Assembly: GCF_001050155.1 (NCBI RefSeq)
Contig: NZ_LFVY01000020.1
Coordinates: 38,316 to 102,315, forward strand
From: Nitratireductor soli
Lineage (GTDB): Bacteria; Pseudomonadota; Alphaproteobacteria; Rhizobiales; Rhizobiaceae
Direction: 5' to 3'
DNA length: 64,000 bases
The stretch's first letter is position 1. Each line of letters begins with the position of its first letter. Of the stretch, positions 32,954 to 42,157 are shown in pieces. A program made the position numbers and the translations under genes. Under the pieces are notes generated by a model. That model saw only the letters and a list, made by a program, of their open reading frames with translations, had not been told where the DNA came from and did no database searches.

Positions 32954-33146
32954 AAGGCAATTTTATCGAAACGAATAGCAAAGACAATTGGAAATTATCG
33001 ACAATCGGGTTAGTCTGGAACCATTCCAAGTCAGACATTTAGCAAGTCAGGCATTTAACAAGTCAGGTCCTCGACACGTCACGTCCTTATTCAGTTCCGT
33101 GACCCAGGGCAGACGATCCGGGCACGCAAGCAAGGGAAACTCAGAC
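32954..33146. promoter_or_regulatory. oxyR-catalase divergent promoter region
   Basis: A 193-base AT-rich gap. Around 32,958-33,005 are ATAG and ATCG/CGAT elements (TTATCGAAACGAATAG, then AATTATCGACAAT) that could fit parts of the OxyR ATAG-N7-CTAT pattern, but no complete tetrad of half-sites is clear. OxyR control of both genes is expected from the arrangement. Confidence 0.45.
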
Positions 33147-34652
33147 ATGGCCGATAAACCCACCATAACCACCTCAGCGGGCGCTCCCGTCAGCGACAAC
33201 CAGAATTCGGTGACGGCGGGCGAGCGCGGTCCCGTCCTCCTGCAGGACTACCAGCTCATCGAGAAACTGGCGCATCAGAACCGCGAGCGCATCCCCGAGC
33301 GCCCGGTCCACGCCAAGGGCTGGGGCGCCTACGGCACGCTGAAGATCACCGGCGACATCTCCAGATACACCAGGGCGAAGGTGCTGCAGCCGGGCGCCGA
33401 GACGCCGATGCTGGCGCGCTTCTCCACGGTCGCCGGCGAACTGGGCGCGGCGGACGCCGAGCGCGACGTGCGCGGCTTCGCGCTGAAATTCTACACCGAG
33501 GAGGGCAATTGGGACCTGGTCGGCAACAACACGCCGGTGTTCTTCGTGCGCGACCCGGTGAAGTTTCCGGATTTCATCCACACCCAGAAGCGGCATCCCA
33601 AGACCAACATGCGCTCGCCGACGGCGATGTGGGATTTCTGGTCGCTGTCGCCTGAAAGCCTGCACCAGGTGACGATCCTGATGTCCGACCGCGGCCTGCC
33701 GACCGATGTGCGCCACATCAACGGCTACGGATCGCACACCTATTCGCTGTGGAATGACGCCGGCGAACGCTATTGGGTGAAATTCCACTTCAAGACCATG
33801 CAGGGCCACAAGCACTGGACCAATGCGGAGGCCGAGCAGGTGGTCGGCAAGACCCGTGAATCGACGCAGGAAGACCTGTACAACGCGCTCGAGAACGGCG
33901 ACTTCCCGAAATGGAAGGTCCAGGTGCAGATCATGCCCGAGACCGATGCGGACAAGACGCCCTACAACCCGTTCGACCTGACCAAGGTCTGGCCGCATGG
34001 CGATTATCCGCCGATCGACATCGGCGTGATGGAACTGAACCGCAATCCGGAGAACTATTTCGCCGAGATCGAGAACGCGGCGTTCTCGCCGTCCAACATC
34101 GTGCCCGGCATCTCGTTTTCGCCGGACAAGATGCTGCAGGCGCGCATCTTCTCCTATGCCGACGCGCACCGGCACCGGCTCGGCACCCATTACGAGACCA
34201 TCCCGGTCAACCGGCCGAAGGTCGAAGTGGCGCATTATCACCGCGACGGCCAGATGAACACCTATGGCGGCATCAAGACCGGCAATCCCGACGCCTTCTA
34301 CGAGCCGAACTCGTTTGGCGGCCCTGTCGAGCAGCCGTCGGCAAAAGAGCCGCCGCTGAAGATTTCCGGCGATGCCGACCGCTACAACCATCGCGTCGGC
34401 AATGACGATTACGGCCAGCCGCGCGCGCTGTTCAACCTGTTCGACGAGCGGCAGAAGAACCGGCTGTTCTCCAACATCGCGGCCGCCATGGGCGGCGTGC
34501 CCGACGAGATCATCGAGCGCCAGCTCGCCCATTTCGACAAGGTGCATCCCGACTATGGCAACGGCGTCCGCAAGGCGTTGAAGGAAGCGCATGGCTATGA
34601 GCCCAATGCGCTTCCCGTATCCGGCAAGACGCCGCAGCAGGCGGCCGAATAA
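33147..34652 (+). CDS. katA: Monofunctional haem catalase (small subunit type)
   Basis: A 501-residue catalase. The distal histidine is H55 ([14 protein letters not shown]), the distal asparagine N128 (VGNNTPVFF) and the haem-ligand tyrosine Y337 in [14 protein letters not shown]. The NADPH-domain segments and size fit clade 3 small-subunit catalases. The start follows AAGGGA; the frame is open further upstream but without homology. Divergent oxyR implies induction by peroxide. Confidence 0.95.
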   Translation: MADKPTITTSAGAPVSDNQNSVTAGERGPVLLQDYQLIEKLAHQNRERIPERPVHAKGWGAYGTLKITGDISRYTRAKVLQPGAETPMLARFSTVAGELGAADAERDVRGFALKFYTEEGNWDLVGNNTPVFFVRDPVKFPDFIHTQKRHPKTNMRSPTAMWDFWSLSPESLHQVTILMSDRGLPTDVRHINGYGSHTYSLWNDAGERYWVKFHFKTMQGHKHWTNAEAEQVVGKTRESTQEDLYNALENGDFPKWKVQVQIMPETDADKTPYNPFDLTKVWPHGDYPPIDIGVMELNRNPENYFAEIENAAFSPSNIVPGISFSPDKMLQARIFSYADAHRHRLGTHYETIPVNRPKVEVAHYHRDGQMNTYGGIKTGNPDAFYEPNSFGGPVEQPSAKEPPLKISGDADRYNHRVGNDDYGQPRALFNLFDERQKNRLFSNIAAAMGGVPDEIIERQLAHFDKVHPDYGNGVRKALKEAHGYEPNALPVSGKTPQQAAE

Positions 34653-34679
34653 GCCGGCGCAAAAGCCTTTGAAAGCCTG

Positions 34680-34709
34680 ACGGGCGCGGAGCGATCCGCG
34701 CCCGTTTTT
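34680..34709 (+). terminator. Rho-independent terminator of the catalase gene
   Basis: A perfect 10-bp stem (ACGGGCGCGG, loop AGCGAT, CCGCGCCCGT) followed by TTTT lies 28 bases after the catalase stop. Confidence 0.9.
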
Positions 34710-34754
34710 CTTGGGGAGGGTGGGGGTCTTCATGGGTCGGCGCGATGCGCCGGC

Positions 34755-34895
34755 GTTGCGGCATGGATACCCGGCTCGGGGGCCGGGTATGACGACTTGT
34801 GGAGATGGATATGCCAATCTCCGGCCGTCGCGATCGACCGCACGCTTCCCGCCATCGTCATGCCCGGCCCCCGAGCCGGGTATCCATGCCGCAAC
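34755..34895. repeat. 141-bp intergenic palindromic element
   Basis: Two 39-base arms (34,755-34,793 and 34,857-34,895) are inverted copies with one mismatch. The arm begins GTTGCGGCATGGATACCCGG. The 63-base centre is unique and contains its own small hairpin (GGAGAT...ATCTCC, 34,801-34,822). Elements with a GGATACCCGGCTCGGGGGCC-like core are scattered in intergenic regions of rhizobial genomes. This one lies between the catalase terminator and rsmB. It may fold into one long RNA hairpin. Confidence 0.85.
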
Positions 34896-34995
34896 GGCCG
34901 ATCCTCGTATCCCCCCGAAATCCCCCTGTTGCCCTTGCCGATCGCGCCTCTTCCCGCTAGCTGTGCGCCATTCGGGCAACCGGCAAAGGGACCAC

Positions 34996-36282
34996 ATGCG
35001 ACTTGGCGGAAGACTGGCTGCGGCCATCGAAGTATTGGAAGACATCGACCGGCGCTATCGGCCGGCTGCCGAGGCGCTGAGGGATTGGGGCCTGTCGCAC
35101 CGTTTCGCCGGTTCAAAGGACCGCGCCGCCATCGGCAACATCGTCTATGACGCGTTGCGCCGCAAGCGCTCCGCCGCATGGTTGCTGGGCGAGGAGACGC
35201 CGCGCGCGCTGGCGCTTGGCGCGCTGATCCTCGAAGCAGGGTTCACAGCGGAGAAGTTCGACGAAGCGTTGGCCGGCGATACATTCGCGCCGCCCGGTCT
35301 CTCGCCGCAGGAACGTGCCGCGCTGCAGACACGCCTGCTCGAGCAGGCGCCCGACGGGGTGCGCGCCGATTGCCCCGATTGGTGCGAGCCGATCCTCGAG
35401 CGCGCCTGCGGCGCGGACTGGATCGACGAGGCGGCGTCGCTCGCCCGGCGCCCGCCGCTCGACCTGCGCGTCAACACGCTGAAGGCCGCGCCTGACAAGG
35501 TCTTGCGCGCGCTTGCCGAGACCGGTGCCGCGCCCTGCGCGCTGGCGCCCGCCGGCTTGCGGATCGCGGCGATCGCCGGCCAGGGACGGCACCCCAACGT
35601 ACAGGCCGAGCCGGCCTTTCAAAAGGGCTGGTTCGAGGTACAGGACGAGGGGTCGCAGATTGTCGCGGCGTTGGCCGGCGCTGCCCCTGGCATGCAGGTG
35701 CTCGATTTCTGCGCCGGCGCCGGCGGCAAGTCGCTCGCCATGTCGGCGGCGATGGAAAACACCGGCCAGATCTGCGCCTTCGACGCCGACAAGCAGCGCC
35801 TCGCGCCGATCTTCGACCGGTTGCGGCGGGCCGGCTGTCGCAATGTGCAGGCGGTCGCCGGCGAGGCGGCGCTGGCGCCGCTCGAAGGCCGGATGGACCT
35901 GGTGCTGGTCGACGCGCCGTGCACCGGATCGGGCACATGGCGGCGCCGACCCGACGCCAAATGGCGGCTTTCGGAAAAGCAGCTCGAACAGCGCCAGGCC
36001 GAACAGGCGGAAATCCTCGAAAAGGCCAGTCGCTTCGTGCGCCCCGGCGGCCGGCTCGCCTATGTCACGTGCTCGGTCTTCGCCGAGGAGAACGCTGACC
36101 GGGTCAAGGCGTTTCTCGACGCATTTCCAGCCTTCCAGCCTGTCGATCACGCGGCCCTGTGGCAGCGGAATTTTCCCGACAAGGCCATTCCGGCGCGCAT
36201 CGACCCGGCGCTGGGCATCGCCCTTTCGCCGTTGCGCACCGGTACGGACGGGTTTTATTTCGCGGCATTCGAGCGCCGCTGA
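34996..36282 (+). CDS. rsmB: RsmB-like 16S rRNA (cytosine-5) methyltransferase
   Basis: A 428-residue RsmB/NOP2-family enzyme. The SAM-binding motif is VLDFCAGAGGKSLAMS. The motif IV cysteine is in VDAPCTGSGTWRRRPDAKW and the motif VI catalytic cysteine is in YVTCSVFAEEN. The N-terminal NusB-like domain (residues 1-140) marks RsmB rather than RsmF. It methylates a cytosine in 16S rRNA. AAAGGGA precedes the ATG; the frame is open upstream without homology. Confidence 0.85.
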   Translation: MRLGGRLAAAIEVLEDIDRRYRPAAEALRDWGLSHRFAGSKDRAAIGNIVYDALRRKRSAAWLLGEETPRALALGALILEAGFTAEKFDEALAGDTFAPPGLSPQERAALQTRLLEQAPDGVRADCPDWCEPILERACGADWIDEAASLARRPPLDLRVNTLKAAPDKVLRALAETGAAPCALAPAGLRIAAIAGQGRHPNVQAEPAFQKGWFEVQDEGSQIVAALAGAAPGMQVLDFCAGAGGKSLAMSAAMENTGQICAFDADKQRLAPIFDRLRRAGCRNVQAVAGEAALAPLEGRMDLVLVDAPCTGSGTWRRRPDAKWRLSEKQLEQRQAEQAEILEKASRFVRPGGRLAYVTCSVFAEENADRVKAFLDAFPAFQPVDHAALWQRNFPDKAIPARIDPALGIALSPLRTGTDGFYFAAFERR

Positions 36283-36312
36283 GCGCGGACCAGACAGAAG
36301 GAGCGGGGCGCG

Positions 36313-36756
36313 ATGACGACAGACCAGATCGAGACGCGGGTGCGGGCCAGCTTCGAGCGCCAGAAGATGATGGCGACCATCGGCGCCGAACTGACATTGG
36401 TGACGCCCGGCGTGGTCGAGATCGAAATGCCCTATGCGCAGGACCTGACGCAGCAGCACGGCTTCCTGCACGCGGGCGTGATCTCCACGGCGCTCGATTC
36501 CGCCTGCGGCTATGCCGCCTATTCGCTGATGCCCGACGAGGCCGCCGTGCTGACGATCGAATTCAAGGTCAATCTGCTGGCGCCCGGCAAGGGTGAGCGG
36601 TTCCTGTTTCGTGGCTCCGTCACCAAGCCCGGCCGGACGATCATCGTCGCCGACGGCCAGGCCTATGCCTATAGCGGGGAAGGGGAGGCGAAGCTGATCG
36701 CCACCATGACCGGCACCATGATGACCATTGTCGGCCGCCATGGGATCGAGGGATGA
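36313..36756 (+). CDS. PaaI-type hotdog thioesterase
   Basis: A 147-residue hotdog-fold protein of the PaaI/YigI type. The active-site region is QQHGFLHAGVISTALDSACG, followed by IEFKVNLLAPGKGERFLFRG. It probably hydrolyses an acyl-CoA; the substrate is not evident. The start is 30 bases after rsmB, and its stop overlaps the next gene as ATGA, so the two downstream genes are co-translated. Confidence 0.85.
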   Translation: MTTDQIETRVRASFERQKMMATIGAELTLVTPGVVEIEMPYAQDLTQQHGFLHAGVISTALDSACGYAAYSLMPDEAAVLTIEFKVNLLAPGKGERFLFRGSVTKPGRTIIVADGQAYAYSGEGEAKLIATMTGTMMTIVGRHGIEG

Positions 36757-37400
36757 TGCCGGCCATCGTCGAACCGGCGATCCTTTCAGGCCGCAGCGTG
36801 CTGTTCGTCATGGCCGCCGAGGCGGAGTACGGGCCGCATCTGAGGCGCCGCTTCAAGCCGCTGATGACCGGGGTCGGCCCGGTCGAGGCCGGCGTGGTGC
36901 TGGGTGCGGAACTGGCGATCCTGCAGGCCGAAGGCCGGCTGCCCGATCTCCTCGTCTCGCTGGGTTCTGCCGGCAGCCGCCGGCTCGAACAGACGGAGAT
37001 CTACCAGGCGACCGCCGTCTCCTATCGCGACATGGACGCTTCGCCGCTTGGTTTCGAGAAGGGTGCGACGCCGTTTCTCGACCTGCCGGCGGTGGTTCCC
37101 CTGCCGCTGCGCATTCCCGGCCTTCGCGAGGCGACGCTGTCGACCGGCGGCAACATCGTCTCCGGCGCCGCCTATGACCACGTCGCCGCCGACATGGTCG
37201 ACATGGAGACCTATGCCTGCCTGCGCGCCTGCCAGCGCTTCGGCGTCGGGCTGGTGGCGCTGCGCGGCATCTCGGACGGCGCGGACGAACTGCGCCATGT
37301 CGGCGACTGGACCGAATATCTGCATGTCATCGACGAAAAGCTGGCCGCTGCCGTCGACCGGCTCGAAACGGCGATCGGCGCCGGCCTGCTTGCCGCCTGA
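36753..37400 (+). CDS. MtnN-like 5'-methylthioadenosine/S-adenosylhomocysteine nucleosidase
   Basis: A 215-residue phosphorylase-superfamily protein. Features are VLFVMAAEAEYGPHL, the Gly-rich LLVSLGSAGSR, the conserved VDMETYACLRAC substrate segment and ALRGISDGAD with the catalytic aspartate. It should cleave adenosyl thioethers to adenine, which fits a neighbour that uses SAM (RsmB). It overlaps the thioesterase gene and converges on the next gene with 4 bases between. Confidence 0.8.
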   Translation: MMPAIVEPAILSGRSVLFVMAAEAEYGPHLRRRFKPLMTGVGPVEAGVVLGAELAILQAEGRLPDLLVSLGSAGSRRLEQTEIYQATAVSYRDMDASPLGFEKGATPFLDLPAVVPLPLRIPGLREATLSTGGNIVSGAAYDHVAADMVDMETYACLRACQRFGVGLVALRGISDGADELRHVGDWTEYLHVIDEKLAAAVDRLETAIGAGLLAA

Positions 37401-37404
37401 CGCG

Positions 37405-37722
37405 TCACCGCGGCAGGTTCTTCGCGTTGCCGAACAGGATGCCGTTCAGCTTCAGCCGCTGGCTGCCGTCGCGGGAGACATAGGCAACGCCCTCCGGCGT
37501 CGCCTCCAGCGTCCACTCGCCCTGCTGCCCGCCGTCCCATTTAGTGGCGTAGCCATCGTCGAGAAGACGCCACGTGCCCGTGCGGGTCTCGCCGGTGTCG
37601 AGCAGCATATGGCCGGTTCCGTCCCGCCCGAGATAGACATAGGCGTCCTTGCCGTTGCGCTCCAGCACATGGGTCGTTCCGGGGAGCAGGAATTGCAGGG
37701 TTTCTTTCATCAGCACAGTCAT
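37405..37722 (-). CDS. Small conserved-looking protein, unknown
   Basis: A 105-residue beta-rich protein (HVLERNGKDAYVYLGRDGTG; GTWRLLDDGYATKWDGGQQG; QRLKLNGILFGNAKNL) without signal peptide or known motif. An in-frame ATG 12 bases downstream is an alternative start. It is divergent from the MarR gene and its promoter region holds the MarR-type dyad, so it is probably regulated by it. Confidence 0.65.
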   Translation of the reverse strand: MTVLMKETLQFLLPGTTHVLERNGKDAYVYLGRDGTGHMLLDTGETRTGTWRLLDDGYATKWDGGQQGEWTLEATPEGVAYVSRDGSQRLKLNGILFGNAKNLPR

Positions 37723-37777
37723 TGCGCGCTCCAGGGTTTTTGTGTTCGCTTGTCTGGGGTTCCGGAAGATGCAAGGG

Positions 37778-37832
37778 TAGTCAAGTTTCTTGACTAATAG
37801 GTGGTCGCGACAATATGGTCAAGGTGCTTGAC
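37778..37832. promoter_or_regulatory. Twin MarR-type operators
   Basis: Two dyads share the core TCAAG-N3-CTTGA: TAGTCAAG-TTT-CTTGACTA at 37,778-37,796 and GTCAAG-GTG-CTTGAC at 37,818-37,832. Their centres are 38 bases apart. The second covers the first codons of the MarR gene. The arrangement suggests autoregulation plus control of the divergent small gene. Confidence 0.72.
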
Positions 37833-38291
37833 GACAATGCGGATGACGGGCCGGATCACATCGGCTGGCGCCTTTGGCAGGCAAGCCGCCTCTGGCAGGA
37901 GGATTTCGTCGCAGCCATGGGTGCCGCGGGCCATGGCTGGATGACCGATGCGCGGGCCACGCTTCTCGGCCACATAGGGCGAAACGGCACACCGCAATCC
38001 AGGCTGATCGCGCGGATGGGAATTTCCAAACAGGCGGTGCAGCAGCTTGTCGATGGGCTCGAAGGGGAGGGGATCCTGTGCCGGGTGCCCGCCCCGAACG
38101 ACAAGCGGGCGCGAATCATCGCGCACACGCCGAAGGGCCGCGCGGCCCTGCGCGACGCCGACCGCATCAAGCTCGAGATCGAGGAGCGCTACCGCCGGGC
38201 GCTTGGCGAGGAACAGCTCTCGGCCCTGAAAGCGGCGCTTGCCTGGCTTTCACGGGAAACAGGCGGCAAGAATCCCGCTCGCCGGGGGTGA
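37815..38291 (+). CDS. MarR-family transcriptional regulator
   Basis: A 158-residue winged-helix regulator. The recognition region is SRLIARMGISKQAVQQLVDG and the wing is RVPAPNDKRARIIAHTPKGR, with helical dimerisation parts at both ends. Its operator-like dyads flank and overlap its own start. The ligand and targets are unknown; the nearest candidate target is the divergent 105-residue protein gene. Confidence 0.88.
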   Translation: MVKVLDDNADDGPDHIGWRLWQASRLWQEDFVAAMGAAGHGWMTDARATLLGHIGRNGTPQSRLIARMGISKQAVQQLVDGLEGEGILCRVPAPNDKRARIIAHTPKGRAALRDADRIKLEIEERYRRALGEEQLSALKAALAWLSRETGGKNPARRG

Positions 38292-38332
38292 TAGAGGTTG
38301 CGAAGCAGGCCGCGTTTCATTAAAGGCTCGCC

Positions 38333-39934
38333 ATGACGATATCCCATCCCGACACTCTTCGCCCAGATGCGGCTTCGGCCGATACGGTTCTCATCGTCGA
38401 TTTCGGCAGCCAGGTGACGCAGCTCATTGCGCGGCGCGTGCGCGAGGCAGGCGTCTACTGCGAAATCGCCCCGTTCCAATCGGCGGATGAAGCCTTTCGG
38501 CGCCTGCAGCCGAAGGCGGTCATCCTGTCCGGCAGCCCGGCCTCGACGGTCGACATCGGCAGCCCGCGCGCGCCCGATGTGATTTTCGAATCGGGGCTCC
38601 CCGTGCTCGGCATCTGCTATGGCGAACAGACCATGTGCGCCCAGCTCGGCGGCAAGGTCGAAGGCAGCGACCACCGCGAGTTCGGCCGAGCCTTCCTCGA
38701 GATCGAGGGTGAATGCGCCCTGTTCGACGGCGTCTGGGCCAAGGGCACCCGCCACCAGGTGTGGATGAGCCATGGCGACCGGGTCACCGCCCTGCCGCCG
38801 GGCTTCAGGATCGTTGGCACCTCGACCGGCGCCCCCTTCGCCGCCATCGCCGACGAGGCGCGCAAATATTACGGCGTGCAGTTCCATCCCGAGGTGGTGC
38901 ACACGCCCGATGGCGCCAGGCTCCTGACCAATTTCGTGCAGAACATCGCCGGCCTGAAGGGCGACTGGACGATGGCCGCCTACCGCGAGCAGGCCGTCGA
39001 GGCGATCAGGAAACAGGTCGGCAAGGGCAAGGTGATCTGTGCGCTTTCGGGCGGCGTCGATTCCTCCGTTGCGGCGCTTTTGACGCACGAAGCCGTCGGC
39101 GACCAGCTGACCTGCATCCTGGTCGACCACGGATTGATGCGCAAGAACGAGGCGGCCGACGTGGTCGCCATGTTCCGCGAGCATTACAATCTGCCGCTCA
39201 TCCTGGTCGATGCCGCCGACCGTTTCATCGGCGCCCTGGAAGGCGAGAGCGATCCCGAGACGAAGCGCAAGACCATCGGCCGCCTGTTCATCGAAGTGTT
39301 CGACGAAGAGGCGAAGAAGCTTGCCCAGGATGGACAATCGGCCGATTTCCTGGTGCAGGGCACGCTTTATCCCGATGTGATCGAGAGCGTTTCCTTCACC
39401 GGCGGTCCTTCGGTGACCATCAAGTCGCACCACAATGTCGGCGGCTTGCCCGAGCACATGCGGATGAGCCTTGTCGAACCGCTGCGCGAATTGTTCAAGG
39501 ACGAGGTGCGGGTGCTGGGCAAGGAACTCGGCCTGCCCGAGCATTTCATCGGCCGCCATCCTTTTCCCGGTCCCGGCCTGGCGATCCGCTGCCCCGGCGG
39601 CGTGACACGCGAGAAGCTCGACATCCTGCGCGCCGCCGATGCGGTCTATCTCGACGAGATTCGCAAGGCGGGCCTCTACGACGCCATCTGGCAGGCCTTC
39701 GCCGTGCTGTTGCCGGTACAGACCGTCGGCGTGATGGGCGACGGACGCACCTATGAATATGTCTGCGCCCTGCGCGCGGTGACATCGGTCGATGGCATGA
39801 CGGCGGATTTCTACCACTACGACATGGACTTCCTCGGCCGCGCGGCAACCCGCATCATCAACGAGGTAAAGGGCATCAACCGCGTCGTCTACGACGTGAC
39901 AAGCAAGCCGCCCGGGACGATCGAGTGGGAATGA
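38333..39934 (+). CDS. guaA: GMP synthase (glutamine-hydrolysing)
   Basis: A 533-residue enzyme that converts XMP to GMP. The class I glutaminase has C95 (GICYGEQ) and H185/E187 (FHPE). The ATP pyrophosphatase loop is SGGVDSS (residues 239-245). The C-terminal dimerisation domain ends [12 protein letters not shown], the conserved GuaA tail. The gene is intact. A P4-type integrase begins 295 bases after it, so the 3' end is the likely attachment site of the island to the right. Confidence 0.97.
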   Translation: MTISHPDTLRPDAASADTVLIVDFGSQVTQLIARRVREAGVYCEIAPFQSADEAFRRLQPKAVILSGSPASTVDIGSPRAPDVIFESGLPVLGICYGEQTMCAQLGGKVEGSDHREFGRAFLEIEGECALFDGVWAKGTRHQVWMSHGDRVTALPPGFRIVGTSTGAPFAAIADEARKYYGVQFHPEVVHTPDGARLLTNFVQNIAGLKGDWTMAAYREQAVEAIRKQVGKGKVICALSGGVDSSVAALLTHEAVGDQLTCILVDHGLMRKNEAADVVAMFREHYNLPLILVDAADRFIGALEGESDPETKRKTIGRLFIEVFDEEAKKLAQDGQSADFLVQGTLYPDVIESVSFTGGPSVTIKSHHNVGGLPEHMRMSLVEPLRELFKDEVRVLGKELGLPEHFIGRHPFPGPGLAIRCPGGVTREKLDILRAADAVYLDEIRKAGLYDAIWQAFAVLLPVQTVGVMGDGRTYEYVCALRAVTSVDGMTADFYHYDMDFLGRAATRIINEVKGINRVVYDVTSKPPGTIEWE

Positions 39935-40098
39935 TTCAGGCCCATCCAAACGCCGCCGAATTTACGCTAAAGCACGACCTAAGATACTGAAAACAAAAAT
40001 AAATCATCACGATGCCTATCGACATCTATCGGTGGGCATTGATCGCGTTCGTCGGCCTCGCTGACGGACCTCGCCCCCATTGATCAACCGGAAAAACG

Positions 40099-40210
40099 AA
40101 AGTACCGTCAGGTCAAACGAGGCCAATGACGGTACTTTTTTCGAACTAATACGCTGAAATATAAGCGTTTTCTAAGCCATCAGCCTCCAAAAACCGCGTG
40201 ACGGTACTTT
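40099..40210. repeat. Three copies of a 12-bp motif upstream of the integrase
   Basis: TGACGGTACTTT occurs at 40,127-40,138 and 40,199-40,210, and inverted at 40,099-40,110. The first two copies form a dyad around a 16-base spacer followed by a T-run, so they could also terminate transcription from guaA. The third sits just before the integrase ribosome site. Arm-type integrase sites or an autoregulatory operator are the likely roles. The remaining gap (39,935-40,228) holds no gene. Confidence 0.65.
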
Positions 40211-40228
40211 TCCGCAAGGAGGCCCGAA

Positions 40229-41485
40229 ATGTTGACCGATGCAGCACTCAAGTGTTTGAAACCAAAAGCCAAAATGTACAAGGTATCCGATCGTGACGGC
40301 ATGTATGTGCGCGTCGCGCCGTCGGGTGCCATCTCGTTCAGGCTCGACTATCGGCTGAACGGCAGGCGGGAGACTGTCTATCTCGGCAGATATGCCCGTG
40401 ACGGAATATCGCTCGCCAGGGCTCGCGAGCTATGCATCGACGCGCGGCGCGCGATCGCGGAGGGGCGGTCTCCCGCCATCGAGAAGCAGCGGGAGAAGCG
40501 CCGGATCAAGGAAGCAAAAAGCTTCGGCCAGTTCGGCGAGAAATGGCTGACCAACGCAACCATGGCCGACAGCACGCGCGCGATGCGTCGCTCCATCTTC
40601 GAACGCGAACTCATGCCCGTCTGGCGGAATCGTCTCCTGACAGAGATTACACCTGACGATCTGCGCGCTCACTGCGGCAAGATCGTCGAACGGGGCGCGC
40701 CTGCAACTGCTATCCATGTGCGCGATATCCTGAAGCAGATCTACGGCTATGCCATTCTGCACGGCGAGAAGGTCGCCAATCCGGCCGATGACGTTGGTCC
40801 GGCCTCGATCGCCACCTTTACGCCGAAGGACCGCGCGCTTTCACCCGCCGAGATCCGCATCATGTTCAAACAGCTCGAGCATGTCGCGACGCTACCGACA
40901 ATCCGCCTCGGCATGAAACTTTTCCTCCTCACCATGGTCCGGAAAAGTGAGTTGCAGGATGCGGTGTGGGACGAGATCGATTTCGACAACGCCGTCTGGA
41001 CCATCCCGAAGGAGCGCATGAAGCGGTCGAAGCCGCACAACGTCTACCTGTGCCGACAGACGTTGGACATCATGATCGCCCTCAAGACCTGCTCCGGCAA
41101 CTCCCGATATCTGTTGCCATCCCGGTACGACGCGGACGCCCCGATGTCGCGCGCGACCTTCAATCGGGTCACGTATGCCGTCGTCGAACAGGCCAAGAAG
41201 GAGGGGCTGCCGCTGGAGCCCTTCACGGTCCATGATCTGCGGCGGACGGGCTCGACGCTGCTAAATGAGCTAGGCTTTAACAGCGACTGGATCGAAAAGT
41301 GCCTGGCGCATGAGGACGGACGTTCATCGCGCGGCGTCTACAACAAGGCCGAATATGAGGTGCAGCGCCGGCATATGATGCAGGAATGGGCGGATACCGT
41401 TGACGCCTGGATCGACGGTCGGAAGCACGCTCCAACGCTTCTGCCGCCAGCTATGCCTGTGATGGAGCTTGATCCCGCCCTTTGA
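40229..41485 (+). CDS. P4-type tyrosine integrase (DUF4102 N-terminus)
   Basis: A 418-residue site-specific recombinase. Residues 1-85 are the DUF4102 arm-binding domain (LKPKAKMYKVSDRDGMYVRV). Catalytic residues are R238 (TMVRKSEL), the HDLRR box H335/R338, H361 (CLAHEDG) and the likely nucleophile Y371 (GVYNKAEY). AAGGAGG precedes the ATG. It should integrate and excise the island at the 3' end of guaA. It overlaps the convergent AlpA gene by 35 bases. Confidence 0.93.
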   Translation: MLTDAALKCLKPKAKMYKVSDRDGMYVRVAPSGAISFRLDYRLNGRRETVYLGRYARDGISLARARELCIDARRAIAEGRSPAIEKQREKRRIKEAKSFGQFGEKWLTNATMADSTRAMRRSIFERELMPVWRNRLLTEITPDDLRAHCGKIVERGAPATAIHVRDILKQIYGYAILHGEKVANPADDVGPASIATFTPKDRALSPAEIRIMFKQLEHVATLPTIRLGMKLFLLTMVRKSELQDAVWDEIDFDNAVWTIPKERMKRSKPHNVYLCRQTLDIMIALKTCSGNSRYLLPSRYDADAPMSRATFNRVTYAVVEQAKKEGLPLEPFTVHDLRRTGSTLLNELGFNSDWIEKCLAHEDGRSSRGVYNKAEYEVQRRHMMQEWADTVDAWIDGRKHAPTLLPPAMPVMELDPAL

Positions 41486-41735
41486 CCGGTCGGGTTTTGC
41501 GCTTGGTGACGTCAGGGTGCTGTGCTTGACGGATCGGGGCAGCCCGCCGTGCCATCAGCCAGGCCTCGACCTCGGCCAGGTCCCAGACGATGCAACGTGG
41601 CGAGAGCGCGAACCGACGGGGGAACTCGCCACGTTGTTCCATTTCATAAATCGTGCTGTCAGCCATCGGCACCATCTCGCGTAACTGGTGGCGCCGGATT
41701 GTTCGCCTGATTTGGGTAGTTTCGGTCTTTCGCAT
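41451..41735 (-). CDS. AlpA-like excisionase / regulator
   Basis: A 94-residue helix-turn-helix protein of the AlpA family (IRRHQLREMVPMADSTIYEM, then EQRGEFPRRFALSPRCIVWD, EVEAWLMARR). An AAGGAG site fixes the ATG. In P4-like elements AlpA activates the integrase and aids excision. It converges with and overlaps the 3' end of the integrase gene. Confidence 0.85.
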   Translation of the reverse strand: MRKTETTQIRRTIRRHQLREMVPMADSTIYEMEQRGEFPRRFALSPRCIVWDLAEVEAWLMARRAAPIRQAQHPDVTKRKTRPVKGRDQAPSQA

Positions 41736-41996
41736 TCTCAATCTCCTTCTCTAAGGCGATTGAAAGCGATAGATATCGGTACTGGAAGCCCCCTCGAAAT
41801 CCCGTGCGGCATTTTCGGGCTGTAGCGTACACATCGGCGGGTTTCCGTCGGCTGCTACAAGGTTTCACCTGTCTGAGATTGGGCGTGCTGCGTTGGAAGG
41901 CTACCTAAAGGCGATTGGCGATCTTCTCGGTCCTTCGAAAGCTTGTTGGCTGTCAGCGTTCGGCCGATGATCGCGACGCTTAGGGTCCAAACTCGT

Positions 41997-42075
41997 TCAT
42001 AGCCAGAAGGCGATGACGGCAGCGAGCGCGACGGCGGACTGCCGAGGCAACTCTCCCCGGTTCGGAGCGTACCAG
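41997..42075 (-). pseudogene. IS5-family transposase C-terminal remnant
   Basis: The minus strand ends with codons for SAVALAAVIAFWL and a stop at 41,997-41,999, the typical C-terminus of IS5-like (IS427-group) transposases. Upstream the reading frame is scrambled (WYAPNRGELPRQ), so only the tail survives. The rest of 41,736-42,157 has no gene I can support. Confidence 0.45.
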
Positions 42076-42157
42076 GACGAAGCGGCAACGTCGGGGAACA
42101 AACCCAATTCGGCTGGTGAGCCGGGCATGCCGTGGAAGTAGATCGTCTGCATAAGGG

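Noticed and set aside
33174..35045. Long minus-strand open frame opposite the catalase
   Set aside because: The catalase frame carries all catalytic motifs; the antisense frame crosses a terminator and the palindromic element, so it is a shadow.
38189..39949. Long minus-strand open frame opposite guaA
   Set aside because: guaA is unambiguous; the antisense frame has no recognisable domain.
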